Shown here in pieces: positions 1-8,053 of a DNA stretch of 64,000 nucleotides. The translations under genes were made by a program, and so were the position numbers. This DNA comes from Dyadobacter fanqingshengii (GTDB lineage Bacteria > Bacteroidota > Bacteroidia > Cytophagales > Spirosomataceae): assembly GCF_023822005.2 (NCBI RefSeq), contig NZ_CP098806.1, forward strand, positions 6,074,501-6,138,500, in the 5' to 3' direction. Below the pieces are notes generated by a model that saw only the letters and a list, made by a program, of their open reading frames with translations, was not told the DNA's origin and did no database searches. Each line of letters begins with the position of its first letter. Within the stretch, counting starts at the first letter, position 1.

Positions 1-55
1 GGAGGGAAGCTCCCAAAATGCTCAGCGTTGCGCTTATTTTTAATGCTTTTCTCAT
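1..55 (-). CDS. SusD/RagB-type outer-membrane lipoprotein, 5' end only (runs off window)
   Basis: On the minus strand an ATG at 53-55 opens a frame that stays open to the window edge (18 codons). The peptide begins MRKALKISATLSILGASL, a basic n-region followed by a hydrophobic core, as in a lipoprotein signal peptide. It starts 31 bases after the stop of the upstream SusC gene, where the SusD partner is normally found. SusD proteins are surface glycan-binding lipoproteins that cap the SusC porin. The identity is inferred from position plus the signal peptide, because no mature sequence is visible. Confidence 0.6.
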   Translation of the reverse strand, partial: MRKALKISATLSILGASL

Positions 56-86
56 GTTTTTCAAAATAAAAATCAGTGATGAGGAT

Positions 87-3000
87 TTAGAATGTTACCT
101 GAATACCGCCCAGGAATGATCTGGATTGCGGATAAACAAAGTTGTCAACGCCAATGATCGTGTTGGACCCTGCATAAGTGTTCACCTCCGGATCGTATCC
201 GCTGTAATTGGTGATGGTGAACAGATTATTGGCACTTACATACAACCGAATGCCCTGTACGCCCTTGAAACGCGGTAATGTGTAACCAAGCGTCAGGTTT
301 TTGCAACGCATATAGGAGCCATCTTCAACCACATAACTTGAAATGGGAAGCCTTCCGCCTTGTGCGGCACTCACATACTGGTTGCTTGGATTCGTAGGCG
401 ACCACCGATCTGCAACGCCTGCCAGCAAGTTGCGCTGGCCCAGCGGATTCTCGAATGACAAGCGGCTTGCATTGTAGATGTCATTGCCCTGCGATCCGGA
501 AATGAATACGCCCAGATCAAATCCTTGGAAAGCCAGATTTGTTGAAAAACCATAAATGAATTTTGGATTTGGATTGCCAACAATAACCTGATCTGCTGCG
601 GTGATCTGATTGTCGCCCGTAACATCTTTCACCTTATGCCCGCCCAGGCGGCCGTCATAGCCGGGGAGTATTGCTTCGCCCGTTTGATTTACCCCATCAA
701 AAACATACGTCTTAAACATGCCGAGCGGCTGGCCAATCGAGAGAACCGTGTAGGTTGTCACAAAACGCTCTTTTGTAACGCCGCCATCCAGATCCAGCAC
801 TTTATTCCGGTTGAATGTTGTATTGGCCGAGACATCCCATTTCAATGGTCCGTCGAGGATTCGCGCATTCAATGCAAGTTCCAGTCCCTTATTTTCCAGC
901 GATGCGTAATTGCCTGTGATCGAGCCATAACCTGCGCTTAATGGAAGCGTTTTTACATAAAGCAGATCGTCGGTTTTCTTGTGATAAACATCGGCAATGA
1001 AACTTACGCGGTTATTCAGCAAACTAATGTCAATGCCCAAATTCGCTTGTCTGGATCGTTCCCAACGGAGATCGGGGTTGGCGATCCCGGTTGGATTGAT
1101 TCCGGTCGTGTAAGTATGGTTGATCAGATAATCACTGCCGGTAGAAGCCGCCGTCGAAAGGGATTGGTAGGGGCTGATGCCGCCTGCATTACCCGTAATG
1201 CCAAAACTTCCGCGGAGTTTCAGGTCAGATAACCAAGTTAAGTCTTTCACAAATGGTTCTTCAATCAATCGATAAGCTGCTGAAATTGCTGGGAAGAGAC
1301 CGTATTTATGATTGGCTCCGAATTTGCTGGAACCGTCGATACGCGTTGTTAAATCTAGGAAAAGTTTGTCTTTGAAACCATAATTCACGCGCGCCAGATA
1401 CGAGTCGAGGCGCTGGTTGCTGCGACTGCTGTTCACTGTGCGGGTTAATGCCAGCTGCAATGCTTCATTTTGGGTAGCGTCATTCGGGAACCCTGACGCG
1501 CTCATACTGTTTGAATTAGATTGTTCAAGCTGCGTTCCAAAAACGGCTGTTGCTTTGAATGTATGATTTTTACCAAGATTTGTGTTGTAGGTCAAAATGC
1601 TTTCGTGCAGCAAAGCGAGGAAATTGCCATTGGCTTTTGAACCTGATCCGGAATTATCATTGAGATCGCTCTTGTTAACAATGGACCTCGGGGAGTAGGA
1701 ATTGTATAATTCACCGCGCTGATCAATGTTGAATGATGCGCGATAAGTGAGTCCTTTTACAAAATTCACCTCGGCATATAAATTTGCCAGCGTCCTTTTA
1801 ATATCTCTGTTATTGGTTATAGCAGCAAAGTTCAATGGATTCACAACCTCGCGATATTGACCGCCAGCCTGCTCGCCAAAAGGAAAAATGGAGCCGTCTT
1901 CGCGATAAGGTTTCAGGGTAGGAGGTGCGCCGATTGCCGCACCCAAAACCGACGACAGCACCGCACCGCCATCACCAATGTTCTCACCACCCGTCTGAAT
2001 GCCATCATTAATGGAATAACTTCCAAGAATGCTCGTGCCGATTTTTACTTTTTTGCTTAACCTGTGGTCGAGGTTCAACCGGTAGGAATAACGCTTGAAT
2101 GATGAGCCTATGAATGTCCCCTGCTGGTCGAAATAGTTGAGGGACAATGCCAGTTGCGTTTTTTCATTTCCGCCATTGATCGATAGCTGGTGGTTTTGGA
2201 TCGGCGCTTTGCGGAAAATGTAGTTTTGCCAATTGACGCCTTCGCCGAGCGAGGCAGGATCTGGGTAATAATTGTTTTTAAAAGCCTCATTTTCCAGCTG
2301 CGCAAATTCTGAAGCGTTGAGCACATCCAGTTGCTTATTTACTTTTTGCGTACCGTAATAGCTGTCAAATGTGACGGTCGTTTTTCCGCTCTTACCACGC
2401 TTTGTGGTGATCAAGACAACGCCATTGGCTGCTCTTGCGCCATAAATAGCAGAGGCAGACGCATCTTTCAGGACTTCAACGGATTCAATATCATTGGGGT
2501 TGATGGTAGAAAGCGGACTTACATCCGTGATGCCGCCCCCATTGGAAATCTGGATTCCATCGATCACATAAAGTGGCTCCGACGATCCGTTAATGGAATT
2601 AGTTCCCCGGATCCGAACGCTGATGTTACCACCGGGAGCACCGGAATTCTGGTTGATCTGCATCCCGGAAACGCGTGCCTGTAACCCTTGTGCAATGTTG
2701 GCTACGGGCGTTTGTACCAAATCTTCCGCCTTTACGGAAGCAATGGAACCGGTTGTTTCAACCCTCCGCTGGGTTCCGTAACCCACTACAACTACTTCTT
2801 CAAGCGCCTTGGTGTCGGTTTTTAAATTAATGTCGATGGTTGTGCGGTTATTAATAGCGATTTCTTGTCCCAAGTACCCGACAAATGAGAAAACGAGCGT
2901 TGCGTTTGCAGCGGCTTCAATGGAATATGTGCCTTCTGCGGTCGTTAATGTTCCTTGCTGCGTCCCTTTGACCGTCACACTTGCACCAGGAATTCCTTCG

Positions 3001-3113
3001 CCTTTTTCATCGGTAACTTTTCCCGTCACCGTGCCGGACTGCGCCAGCGTTGCATGCGTCAGACCCAGATGCAGGACCATCAGCAAAAATGATTCAAGTA
3101 TTCTTCTCTTCAT
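87..3113 (-). CDS. SusC/RagA-family TonB-dependent outer-membrane receptor
   Basis: 1008-residue TonB-linked nutrient transporter. The chosen start gives a clean signal peptide (MKRRILESFLLMVLHLGLTH, then ATLAQ); an upstream in-frame start would add 39 unlikely residues. A carboxypeptidase-regulatory-like domain follows (GTVTGKVTDEKGEGIPGASV), then a TonB-box-like stretch (ALEEVVVVGYGTQ), a plug domain with the SusC signatures PLYVIDGIQI and VLKDASASAIYGARAANGV, and a 22-stranded barrel ending in an aromatic residue (QVTF). It lacks the N-terminal STN domain, so it is not of the FecR-signalling type. A SusD gene starts directly downstream, and a divergent LacI-type regulator upstream probably controls the pair. 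The substrate cannot be read from the sequence. Confidence 0.95.
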   Translation of the reverse strand: MKRRILESFLLMVLHLGLTHATLAQSGTVTGKVTDEKGEGIPGASVTVKGTQQGTLTTAEGTYSIEAAANATLVFSFVGYLGQEIAINNRTTIDINLKTDTKALEEVVVVGYGTQRRVETTGSIASVKAEDLVQTPVANIAQGLQARVSGMQINQNSGAPGGNISVRIRGTNSINGSSEPLYVIDGIQISNGGGITDVSPLSTINPNDIESVEVLKDASASAIYGARAANGVVLITTKRGKSGKTTVTFDSYYGTQKVNKQLDVLNASEFAQLENEAFKNNYYPDPASLGEGVNWQNYIFRKAPIQNHQLSINGGNEKTQLALSLNYFDQQGTFIGSSFKRYSYRLNLDHRLSKKVKIGTSILGSYSINDGIQTGGENIGDGGAVLSSVLGAAIGAPPTLKPYREDGSIFPFGEQAGGQYREVVNPLNFAAITNNRDIKRTLANLYAEVNFVKGLTYRASFNIDQRGELYNSYSPRSIVNKSDLNDNSGSGSKANGNFLALLHESILTYNTNLGKNHTFKATAVFGTQLEQSNSNSMSASGFPNDATQNEALQLALTRTVNSSRSNQRLDSYLARVNYGFKDKLFLDLTTRIDGSSKFGANHKYGLFPAISAAYRLIEEPFVKDLTWLSDLKLRGSFGITGNAGGISPYQSLSTAASTGSDYLINHTYTTGINPTGIANPDLRWERSRQANLGIDISLLNNRVSFIADVYHKKTDDLLYVKTLPLSAGYGSITGNYASLENKGLELALNARILDGPLKWDVSANTTFNRNKVLDLDGGVTKERFVTTYTVLSIGQPLGMFKTYVFDGVNQTGEAILPGYDGRLGGHKVKDVTGDNQITAADQVIVGNPNPKFIYGFSTNLAFQGFDLGVFISGSQGNDIYNASRLSFENPLGQRNLLAGVADRWSPTNPSNQYVSAAQGGRLPISSYVVEDGSYMRCKNLTLGYTLPRFKGVQGIRLYVSANNLFTITNYSGYDPEVNTYAGSNTIIGVDNFVYPQSRSFLGGIQVTF

Positions 3114-3319
3114 ATACGAGTTATTAGGGTTAAGCAAAAGTGGATCAAATAGGAATAATGCAATTTTTATTTGAAGTAGAGAGCGAAACAGTGAAATGTC
3201 GTATTTCAAAAGCTCCGTCAGCAGCAGCATAAATGGCCGCTTTTACATAAATATATAGGCAGGGCGTGGTGAAGTCAAGCAGATAATAACCCAAGAAAAT
3301 ATGGATTTATATCAAAAAG

Positions 3320-3351
3320 TATCGGTAACGTTTGCGAAGACGTTGCCGATA
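3320..3351. promoter_or_regulatory. Candidate operator: 32-bp palindrome with central CG
   Basis: The left arm 3320-3335 (TATCGGTAACGTTTGC) and right arm 3336-3351 (GAAGACGTTGCCGATA) match at 13 of 16 positions, with the axis on a CG dinucleotide. LacI-family operators are palindromes with a central CG. The site lies between the divergent susC and LacI-type genes and upstream of the promoter-like element of the regulator, so it is the best candidate target of that regulator. Binding is inference. Confidence 0.5.
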
Positions 3352-3385
3352 TATGGTTTTCTGGTTTTTTAATATAAGAATTTTA

Positions 3386-3393
3386 TATTTTTG
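3386..3393 (+). promoter_or_regulatory. Putative -7 element of the LacI-type regulator gene
   Basis: TATTTTTG fits the Bacteroidota -7 consensus TAnnTTTG. No good TTG is seen at the -33 distance. If used, transcription would begin near 3400, which excludes the upstream GTG at 3393 as start codon and favours the ATG at 3462. Confidence 0.35.
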
Positions 3394-3461
3394 TGAATAG
3401 GCTCCGCCGATTGCATTCGGTTGAGTTGATATTCAGGAATTATAAAAAAAGTGCAAGACCA

Positions 3462-4631
3462 ATGATTAAATGTGTGAAGTGCGGGCAGGTGGATAATATC
3501 ATGAAAGCCGGTTATGTCAGGGGCAAGCAACGCTATCTGTGCAAAACCTGTAATTACTATTTTACACATGCAGAAAAAGATCTGTCGGTATTGACTGCCA
3601 TGAAACGTAAGCGTCATCAAACGACGATCATTGACATTGCCAAATCACTGGGCGTTTCGAACTCTACTGTGTCACGTGCACTGCACGGGCATGCCGACAT
3701 CAGCCCGGAAACGCGGCAGGCAGTGCTGGATAAAGCTTTGCAGCTGGATTATCAGCCCAACCAGCTCGCCTATAACCTTGTAAAAAGTAAGACGAACACC
3801 ATTGGAATGATCGTTCCGGAATTCCATAACCCGTTCTTTCCGAACGTGATCATCGGCGCGCATGAAGTCCTTACCAATGCGGGTTATAACCTGACGATCA
3901 TGCAGAGCAATGAATCGTACCAGGTTGAAATTTCCAACACAAAAGCAATGCTCGCCAACCGCATTGACGGCCTGTTGATATCTCTGACGCAGGAAACCAA
4001 TAATTTCGATCATTTGAGTGTATTTGAAAAACGGGGCATTCCGCTGGTGCTTTTTAACCGCGTATGTGAGCAGATCAACGTGCCGAAAGTGGTCGTGAAT
4101 GATTTCGAGGCTTCGTTTCTGGCGGTGGAACATTTGATCTTGAATGGCTATGAAAGGATCGCACATTTGGGAGGGCCTTTGAATTTGCTTGTCAGCCAGG
4201 AGCGGTTAAGGGGTTACCGCGCTGCGATGGAGAAACATGGCAAAGCCATTGAAGATCATATGATCATTCAGGGGATGTTGACGCAGCAAAAGGCAAGGAT
4301 TTACGGACAATATTTGCTGGATCTTGCCAACCGCCCGGACGCGATTTTCGCCGTGAATGATTCTGCCGCTATTGAAATTATGCTCATGGCAAAAGAGAAG
4401 GGAATCAGCATTCCCGACGAGCTTGGCGTGGTGGGTTTCAGTGACAATCCCGAGTCAGCCTACATTGGCCCGGGCCTCACAACCGTCAGGCAGCCCACAT
4501 ACGAAATCGGCCGCACCACGGCAGACTGGATTTTACAGTTGGTTGATGATGAGGATGTTATATTGCCAGAAAAGCGTGTTTTGAATACGGAACTGATCGT
4601 TAGGGGTTCATCTCAACGTTGTGGGAATTGA
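3462..4631 (+). CDS. LacI-family transcriptional regulator with N-terminal zinc ribbon
   Basis: 389 residues from the ATG at 3462; a GTG at 3393 would add 23 residues of no recognisable character. Residues 1-35 form a four-cysteine ribbon (C4, C7, C27, C30; GKQRYLCKTC) like the N-terminal zinc finger of IS1 InsA-type proteins. A LacI-type helix-turn-helix follows at about 53-75 (TIIDIAKSLGVSNSTVSRAL), with hinge helix QLDYQPNQLAYNL, then a periplasmic-binding-protein-like sensor domain (NTIGMIVPEFHNPFF to the C-terminus). It is divergent from the SusC/SusD pair and probably represses or activates it in response to a sugar. The ribbon is an unusual addition to LacI proteins. Confidence 0.9.
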   Translation: MIKCVKCGQVDNIMKAGYVRGKQRYLCKTCNYYFTHAEKDLSVLTAMKRKRHQTTIIDIAKSLGVSNSTVSRALHGHADISPETRQAVLDKALQLDYQPNQLAYNLVKSKTNTIGMIVPEFHNPFFPNVIIGAHEVLTNAGYNLTIMQSNESYQVEISNTKAMLANRIDGLLISLTQETNNFDHLSVFEKRGIPLVLFNRVCEQINVPKVVVNDFEASFLAVEHLILNGYERIAHLGGPLNLLVSQERLRGYRAAMEKHGKAIEDHMIIQGMLTQQKARIYGQYLLDLANRPDAIFAVNDSAAIEIMLMAKEKGISIPDELGVVGFSDNPESAYIGPGLTTVRQPTYEIGRTTADWILQLVDDEDVILPEKRVLNTELIVRGSSQRCGN

Positions 4632-4700
4632 AAATTTTATCTTTATATTTGAAAATCATTACTCAATTTATAACACATACTAACATTAAAATCTTCACTT

Positions 4701-4907
4701 ATGCTACGATTAGCTTTGTCGACAGAGAGAGACAAACGATCCATTCTTAATTTTTTGAGCCGAAAACCTCGGAAAAAAAGGACTGTCGAAATGGATGCCA
4801 CGGAATATCTAATGAGTAATTCTGCTAATTGGGAGCGATTAATGGAAGCCATAGATAATATCGAAAATGGCAGAAACATTATTTATCGAGATCTCATAGA
4901 GCCGTGA
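4701..4907 (+). CDS. YefM/Phd-type antitoxin, apparently N-terminally eroded
   Basis: 68-residue frame ending in EYLMSNSANWERLMEAIDNI and then ENGRNIIYRDLIE, the C-terminal toxin-binding part of YefM-like antitoxins. Family members are usually about 80-90 residues and begin with a DNA-binding segment such as TISYSEARQNL. That start is not in this frame; instead the +2 frame at 4703-4747 reads ATISFVDRERQTI before a stop at 4748-4750. This suggests a deletion plus frameshift that removed the middle of the N-terminal domain. The stop overlaps the GTG of the toxin gene. Whether this version still represses or neutralises is open. Confidence 0.65.
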   Translation: MLRLALSTERDKRSILNFLSRKPRKKRTVEMDATEYLMSNSANWERLMEAIDNIENGRNIIYRDLIEP

Positions 4908-5164
4908 GGCTTGCCTGGGAAGCCAAAGCCTGGGAAGAGTATCTAGAGTGGCAAAATTGTGATAAGCACGTTGTAAAAAAGATCAACGAGCTCATCAAAG
5001 AGTGTATGAGGCATCCTTTTGAAGGAAAGGGAAAGCCGGAATTACTCAAGTCAAACTTTTCAGGTTATTGGTCACGAAGAATCTCGCATGAGCATCGATT
5101 AGTTTACAAAGTAGAGAACGATCTGGTGACAATTGCTCATTGTCGGTTTCACTATTGTAAGTGA
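4904..5164 (+). CDS. yoeB: YoeB/Txe-family mRNA interferase toxin
   Basis: 86-residue ribosome-dependent endoribonuclease of the RelE superfamily, of normal length and well conserved: KKINELIKECMRHPFEGKGK, PELLKSNFSGYWSRRIS, EHRLVYKV and CRFHY. The catalytic residues known from Escherichia coli YoeB, E46, R65, H83 and Y84, are all in place at the same numbers. The GTG start overlaps the antitoxin stop, so the two are translationally coupled. A hairpin follows the stop codon immediately. Since the toxin looks intact while its antitoxin looks shortened, how the cell tolerates it is of interest. Confidence 0.92.
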   Translation: MRLAWEAKAWEEYLEWQNCDKHVVKKINELIKECMRHPFEGKGKPELLKSNFSGYWSRRISHEHRLVYKVENDLVTIAHCRFHYCK

Positions 5165-5167
5165 CTT

Positions 5168-5204
5168 GTGCCTTGGATGCGCTTTTGCCATGCATCCAAG
5201 GCAC
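5168..5204 (+). terminator. Hairpin directly after yoeB
   Basis: A perfect 13-bp stem (GTGCCTTGGATGC at 5168-5180 pairs with 5192-5204) with an 11-base loop begins three bases after the toxin stop codon. It is followed by A residues, not T, on the plus strand, so it may act as an RNA stabiliser or as part of a double terminator with the next hairpin. Confidence 0.5.
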
Positions 5205-5208
5205 AAAA

Positions 5209-5237
5209 AAAGTGCGAATCCAGGGAAGCCGCACTTT
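5209..5237. terminator. Bidirectional terminator between yoeB and the isomerase gene
   Basis: AAAGTGCG at 5209-5216 pairs with CGCACTTT at 5230-5237. The stem is flanked by A-rich sequence on the left and sits 39 bases beyond the stop of the leftward isomerase gene, whose transcript would run into the T-rich side. It separates two convergent transcription units. Confidence 0.55.
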
Positions 5238-5275
5238 ATTAACTACAGAATATAATTATGATTGTCTTTTAGGGA

Positions 5276-6247
5276 TTAGCTGAACACTTCCCTGAATAAT
5301 TGCAGGCTTTTAGGGACGGCCGTGGCGGCGTCTTCCTTTCCTTCCATTTCCAATGATATATATCCCTTGAAATTGGCTTTGCGCAAAATGCCCGCAATGC
5401 GTTTGTAATCCAGATCCAGGTCGTAATAGTGGCCGCCGCCGTAATAGGTTTTGGCCTGAACAATCGTTGCGTATGGTGCCAACCGCTCAAACTGCGGGTA
5501 AGGATCGCCCACGAAATTTCCCGTATCCACATTCATGCCCATAGCAGGCGACGAAGCAAGTGGTTTATAAATTTCAAGCAAATAATCAATGTTGGAAGAC
5601 AGGCCCCAGTGGTTTTCGATGGCGAGTACGACACCGGCTTTTTCCGCAGCAACCAGACATTCGCCCATGGAATCGATACACCATTTAATGGCATCCTGAT
5701 CCGTATAGCCTTCAATCGGCGGCTCTTTGCCGTCTTTGTAATAATTAGCGTCTCTTTTCGCAGTCCGCCAGCTTCCCGTGTTCATCCGAATCGCCGGAAT
5801 ACCCATTTGAACAGCCATATTGATGCATTTAATCGTATGCTCAACGTCTTTTTTGCGGTCCTCGGCTTTGGGTTGAACAAAACTCTGGTGAATGGAAAGC
5901 AACGGAAGCGAAAGACCATTGTCGAAAGCAAGCCTTTTTAGCTTGTTCATATAAGGAACCGTCTCATTCTCCATCTGGCGATGCAGGATTTCAACCCCAT
6001 CGAACCCAAGCTTTGCCGCGTCTTCGATCACCTTTTCGACCGGATATTTCTCTTTTCCAAAATGCCAGTAGGAATAGGTTGAAACGGCAATCGGGATTCT
6101 TCTTGCGGGCATTTTTGCAGGAGCTGGCTCAGCAGTATGCGCATCAACAGACTTACCTGCAACTGCTGCTATGCCTGCCAGCGCCGCAGTCTTTAACCAT
6201 GTCCGGCGGGATTCACCTTCTTTATCTGACTTTAAATCGACTGACAT
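5276..6247 (-). CDS. Exported sugar phosphate isomerase/epimerase-like TIM-barrel protein
   Basis: 323 residues of the AP-endonuclease-2-like (xylose isomerase-like) TIM-barrel superfamily. The N-terminus carries a twin-arginine-type signal ([18 protein letters not shown]), so the folded enzyme is probably exported. Barrel signatures include [11 protein letters not shown] (about 84-94), a conserved [16 protein letters not shown] and [11 protein letters not shown] near the end, which supply the usual metal-binding Glu, Asp and His. Such proteins isomerise or epimerise sugars or oxidise 3-keto sugars; the exact reaction is unknown. It is the last gene of the SusCD unit, 93 bases after susD, with a hairpin between. 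Confidence 0.8.
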   Translation of the reverse strand: MSVDLKSDKEGESRRTWLKTAALAGIAAVAGKSVDAHTAEPAPAKMPARRIPIAVSTYSYWHFGKEKYPVEKVIEDAAKLGFDGVEILHRQMENETVPYMNKLKRLAFDNGLSLPLLSIHQSFVQPKAEDRKKDVEHTIKCINMAVQMGIPAIRMNTGSWRTAKRDANYYKDGKEPPIEGYTDQDAIKWCIDSMGECLVAAEKAGVVLAIENHWGLSSNIDYLLEIYKPLASSPAMGMNVDTGNFVGDPYPQFERLAPYATIVQAKTYYGGGHYYDLDLDYKRIAGILRKANFKGYISLEMEGKEDAATAVPKSLQLFREVFS

Positions 6248-6298
6248 TGTGTAAAGGTTTAGGAATAGTTTTATATAACTAAAATTTGAAAAATTTGT

Positions 6299-6332
6299 GA
6301 CAAAGCAAGTTAAATGATTCGCTTGCTTTGTC
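6299..6332 (-). terminator. Intercistronic hairpin between susD and the isomerase gene
   Basis: GACAAAGCAAG (6299-6309) pairs perfectly with CTTGCTTTGTC (6322-6332). It starts just past the susD stop, and on the minus strand the sequence becomes T-rich shortly after. It could end part of the transcripts so that SusCD is made in excess over the isomerase. Confidence 0.5.
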
Positions 6333-6340
6333 CAAATTGG

Positions 6341-8005
6341 TTAGGGATTTTGTTTTAACACATTGGATCCCATAATGTCGATCTGCGCTTGTGGGATTGG
6401 GAAATATTCACTTTTGCCTTTCACGAATGTTGCGCCGTTCAGGTAAGTTCTTTTCTTGCTTTCTTTGGTTAGGTAAGCATTCAAAACCACATCGGCAACG
6501 CCCCAGCGAACCAGGTCAAAGTGTCTGTGACCTTCCATAGCAAGCTCCACACGACGCTCGAAACGCACTGCTTTTCTAGCATAATCCTTATTGGCGAATG
6601 CGGTGTATGGTTTTACCAGATAGTTGGCAGCAGGTTTGCCGGAAGCATCCATTACCACTACATTGGCAGCTCTCGTGCGCACCTGGTTAACCAGTTTCAG
6701 CGCAGTAGCCAAGTCATTTTCTTCCACCGCAACCTCGGCACGCATCAGCAAAATGTCTGCATAACGGATGGCGCGATAGTTGTTCGCATTGGCACGAGGA
6801 GACTCGGCACCGGCGTTTTCACCGCTGTAAGCAAAGAATTTCTTGAATGTATAAGGCCCGCCGAAAGTCTGGTCACGGATCCAGTTTTTACCAGGATGCA
6901 CGCCCCAGTTCAGGAATGGCAAACCTCTTCTGCCTACTGTCCAGTCCAATCGTGGGTCCAATGTTCCTGCGTAAGGTGTAAATGCGTCCGTTGAAGAAAG
7001 TCCTTCGTCATTGGCAACGTCCACGTCATTGAAAGTATCCAGCAAAGGAAGACCGGCTGCATCCGTTTTGAATGCATTCACGAGATTTTGGGAAGGCTGA
7101 TAAAATCCGCAGCAACCGCCCGGCGCCGATCCATAAGGAAAGTTGTAGTTGTCGCCCCAGCTTCCGTTCTGGCCATTACCACCGTCACCCACAGACATTT
7201 GCACTTCAAAAATAGACTCACTGTTGTTTTCCGTTGTGATCCTGAAATTGTCGTGGAAACTGTTCACCAAAGCAAACGGCCCGTTGTTCACCACATCGTC
7301 CAAAAGCGGTTTGGCTGCCGTGTAATCCTGCTGATACATGTGCACTTTGGCCAATGTTGCTTTTGCTGCCCATTTGCTCGCGCGGCCAGCCTGTGCTTTT
7401 GTAGCTGAAACATTGTCAATGGCAAATTGCAAGTCTGCCTCAATGTTTGGCCAGATGTCCTTATCATTGGGCAGATTGTTGTAATCAGTGACAGTTTCGT
7501 CCACGTAAGGCACCATATTCCAAAGTTTTTTGGCTTCGAAATGATACCACGCACGCAGGAAGCGCGCTTCGCCTAGTGCTTGCGCTTTTTCGGCCTCAGT
7601 CATATCTGTTGCCAGACCTATGAGCTTTATGGTGTTATTGGAACGGGAAACTCCGTCGTAAACGGCCACCCACTTATCATTATATGCACCTATATCTGCC
7701 TGCGGAATGTAACGCTCAATGGTTGTGATCTGCGCCTGGTCACCTACGTCGCTTCCTTTATATGCATCGTCGGATGCAACGGAACCGTAAATCCAGTTAC
7801 TTACGGAAGATGTGTTTACCGGCCCTGCGCCTACGCCATCCAGCAAACTGTAAGCGCCGATCAGCACAGCATTAACCCCATTTTTATTGGAAAGTGACTG
7901 CTCGTTACCCACGCCAAGCGGAGTGGTTTGGAGAAATTCGTCGCCGCACGAGGTCATTAACCCCATGCAAACCACCGCTGTTAATATTGATATTCTGTTT
8001 TTCAT
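6341..8005 (-). CDS. SusD/RagB-family nutrient-binding outer-membrane lipoprotein
   Basis: 554 residues. The signal peptide ends in a lipobox (MTSC, lipidated Cys at residue 20), followed by the SusD N-terminal pattern DEFLQTTPLG. The body is rich in TPR-like helices (ALGEARFLRAWYHFEAKKLW, TLAKVHMYQQDYTAAKPLLD), and the C-terminal RagB part has YRAIRYADILLMRAEVAVE, RRVELAMEGHRHFDLVRWG and a final SEYFPIPQAQIDIM. It lies 48 bases after the STN-type susC and works with it as the lid of a pedal-bin transporter. Ligand unknown; the neighbourhood suggests glycoprotein-derived oligosaccharide. Confidence 0.95.
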   Translation of the reverse strand: MKNRISILTAVVCMGLMTSCGDEFLQTTPLGVGNEQSLSNKNGVNAVLIGAYSLLDGVGAGPVNTSSVSNWIYGSVASDDAYKGSDVGDQAQITTIERYIPQADIGAYNDKWVAVYDGVSRSNNTIKLIGLATDMTEAEKAQALGEARFLRAWYHFEAKKLWNMVPYVDETVTDYNNLPNDKDIWPNIEADLQFAIDNVSATKAQAGRASKWAAKATLAKVHMYQQDYTAAKPLLDDVVNNGPFALVNSFHDNFRITTENNSESIFEVQMSVGDGGNGQNGSWGDNYNFPYGSAPGGCCGFYQPSQNLVNAFKTDAAGLPLLDTFNDVDVANDEGLSSTDAFTPYAGTLDPRLDWTVGRRGLPFLNWGVHPGKNWIRDQTFGGPYTFKKFFAYSGENAGAESPRANANNYRAIRYADILLMRAEVAVEENDLATALKLVNQVRTRAANVVVMDASGKPAANYLVKPYTAFANKDYARKAVRFERRVELAMEGHRHFDLVRWGVADVVLNAYLTKESKKRTYLNGATFVKGKSEYFPIPQAQIDIMGSNVLKQNP

Positions 8006-8053
8006 ATCTATAAACTTGTGATTATCAGATAAGTGATTTCTATTTTGCCTTTA

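Larger units (their letters stand above)
3114..3461. other. Divergent intergenic region between susC and the LacI-type regulator
   Basis: 348 bases with no convincing gene. It holds a 32-bp imperfect palindrome (3320-3351) and a promoter-like element for the rightward gene (3386-3393), described separately. The part nearest susC is AT-rich and probably carries the leftward promoter and leader, but I could not place a confident -33/-7 pair there. Confidence 0.6.

Noticed and set aside
3393..3461. Upstream GTG start for the LacI-type regulator
   Set aside because: It adds 23 residues of no character and coincides with the likely -7 promoter element, so transcription would begin after it.
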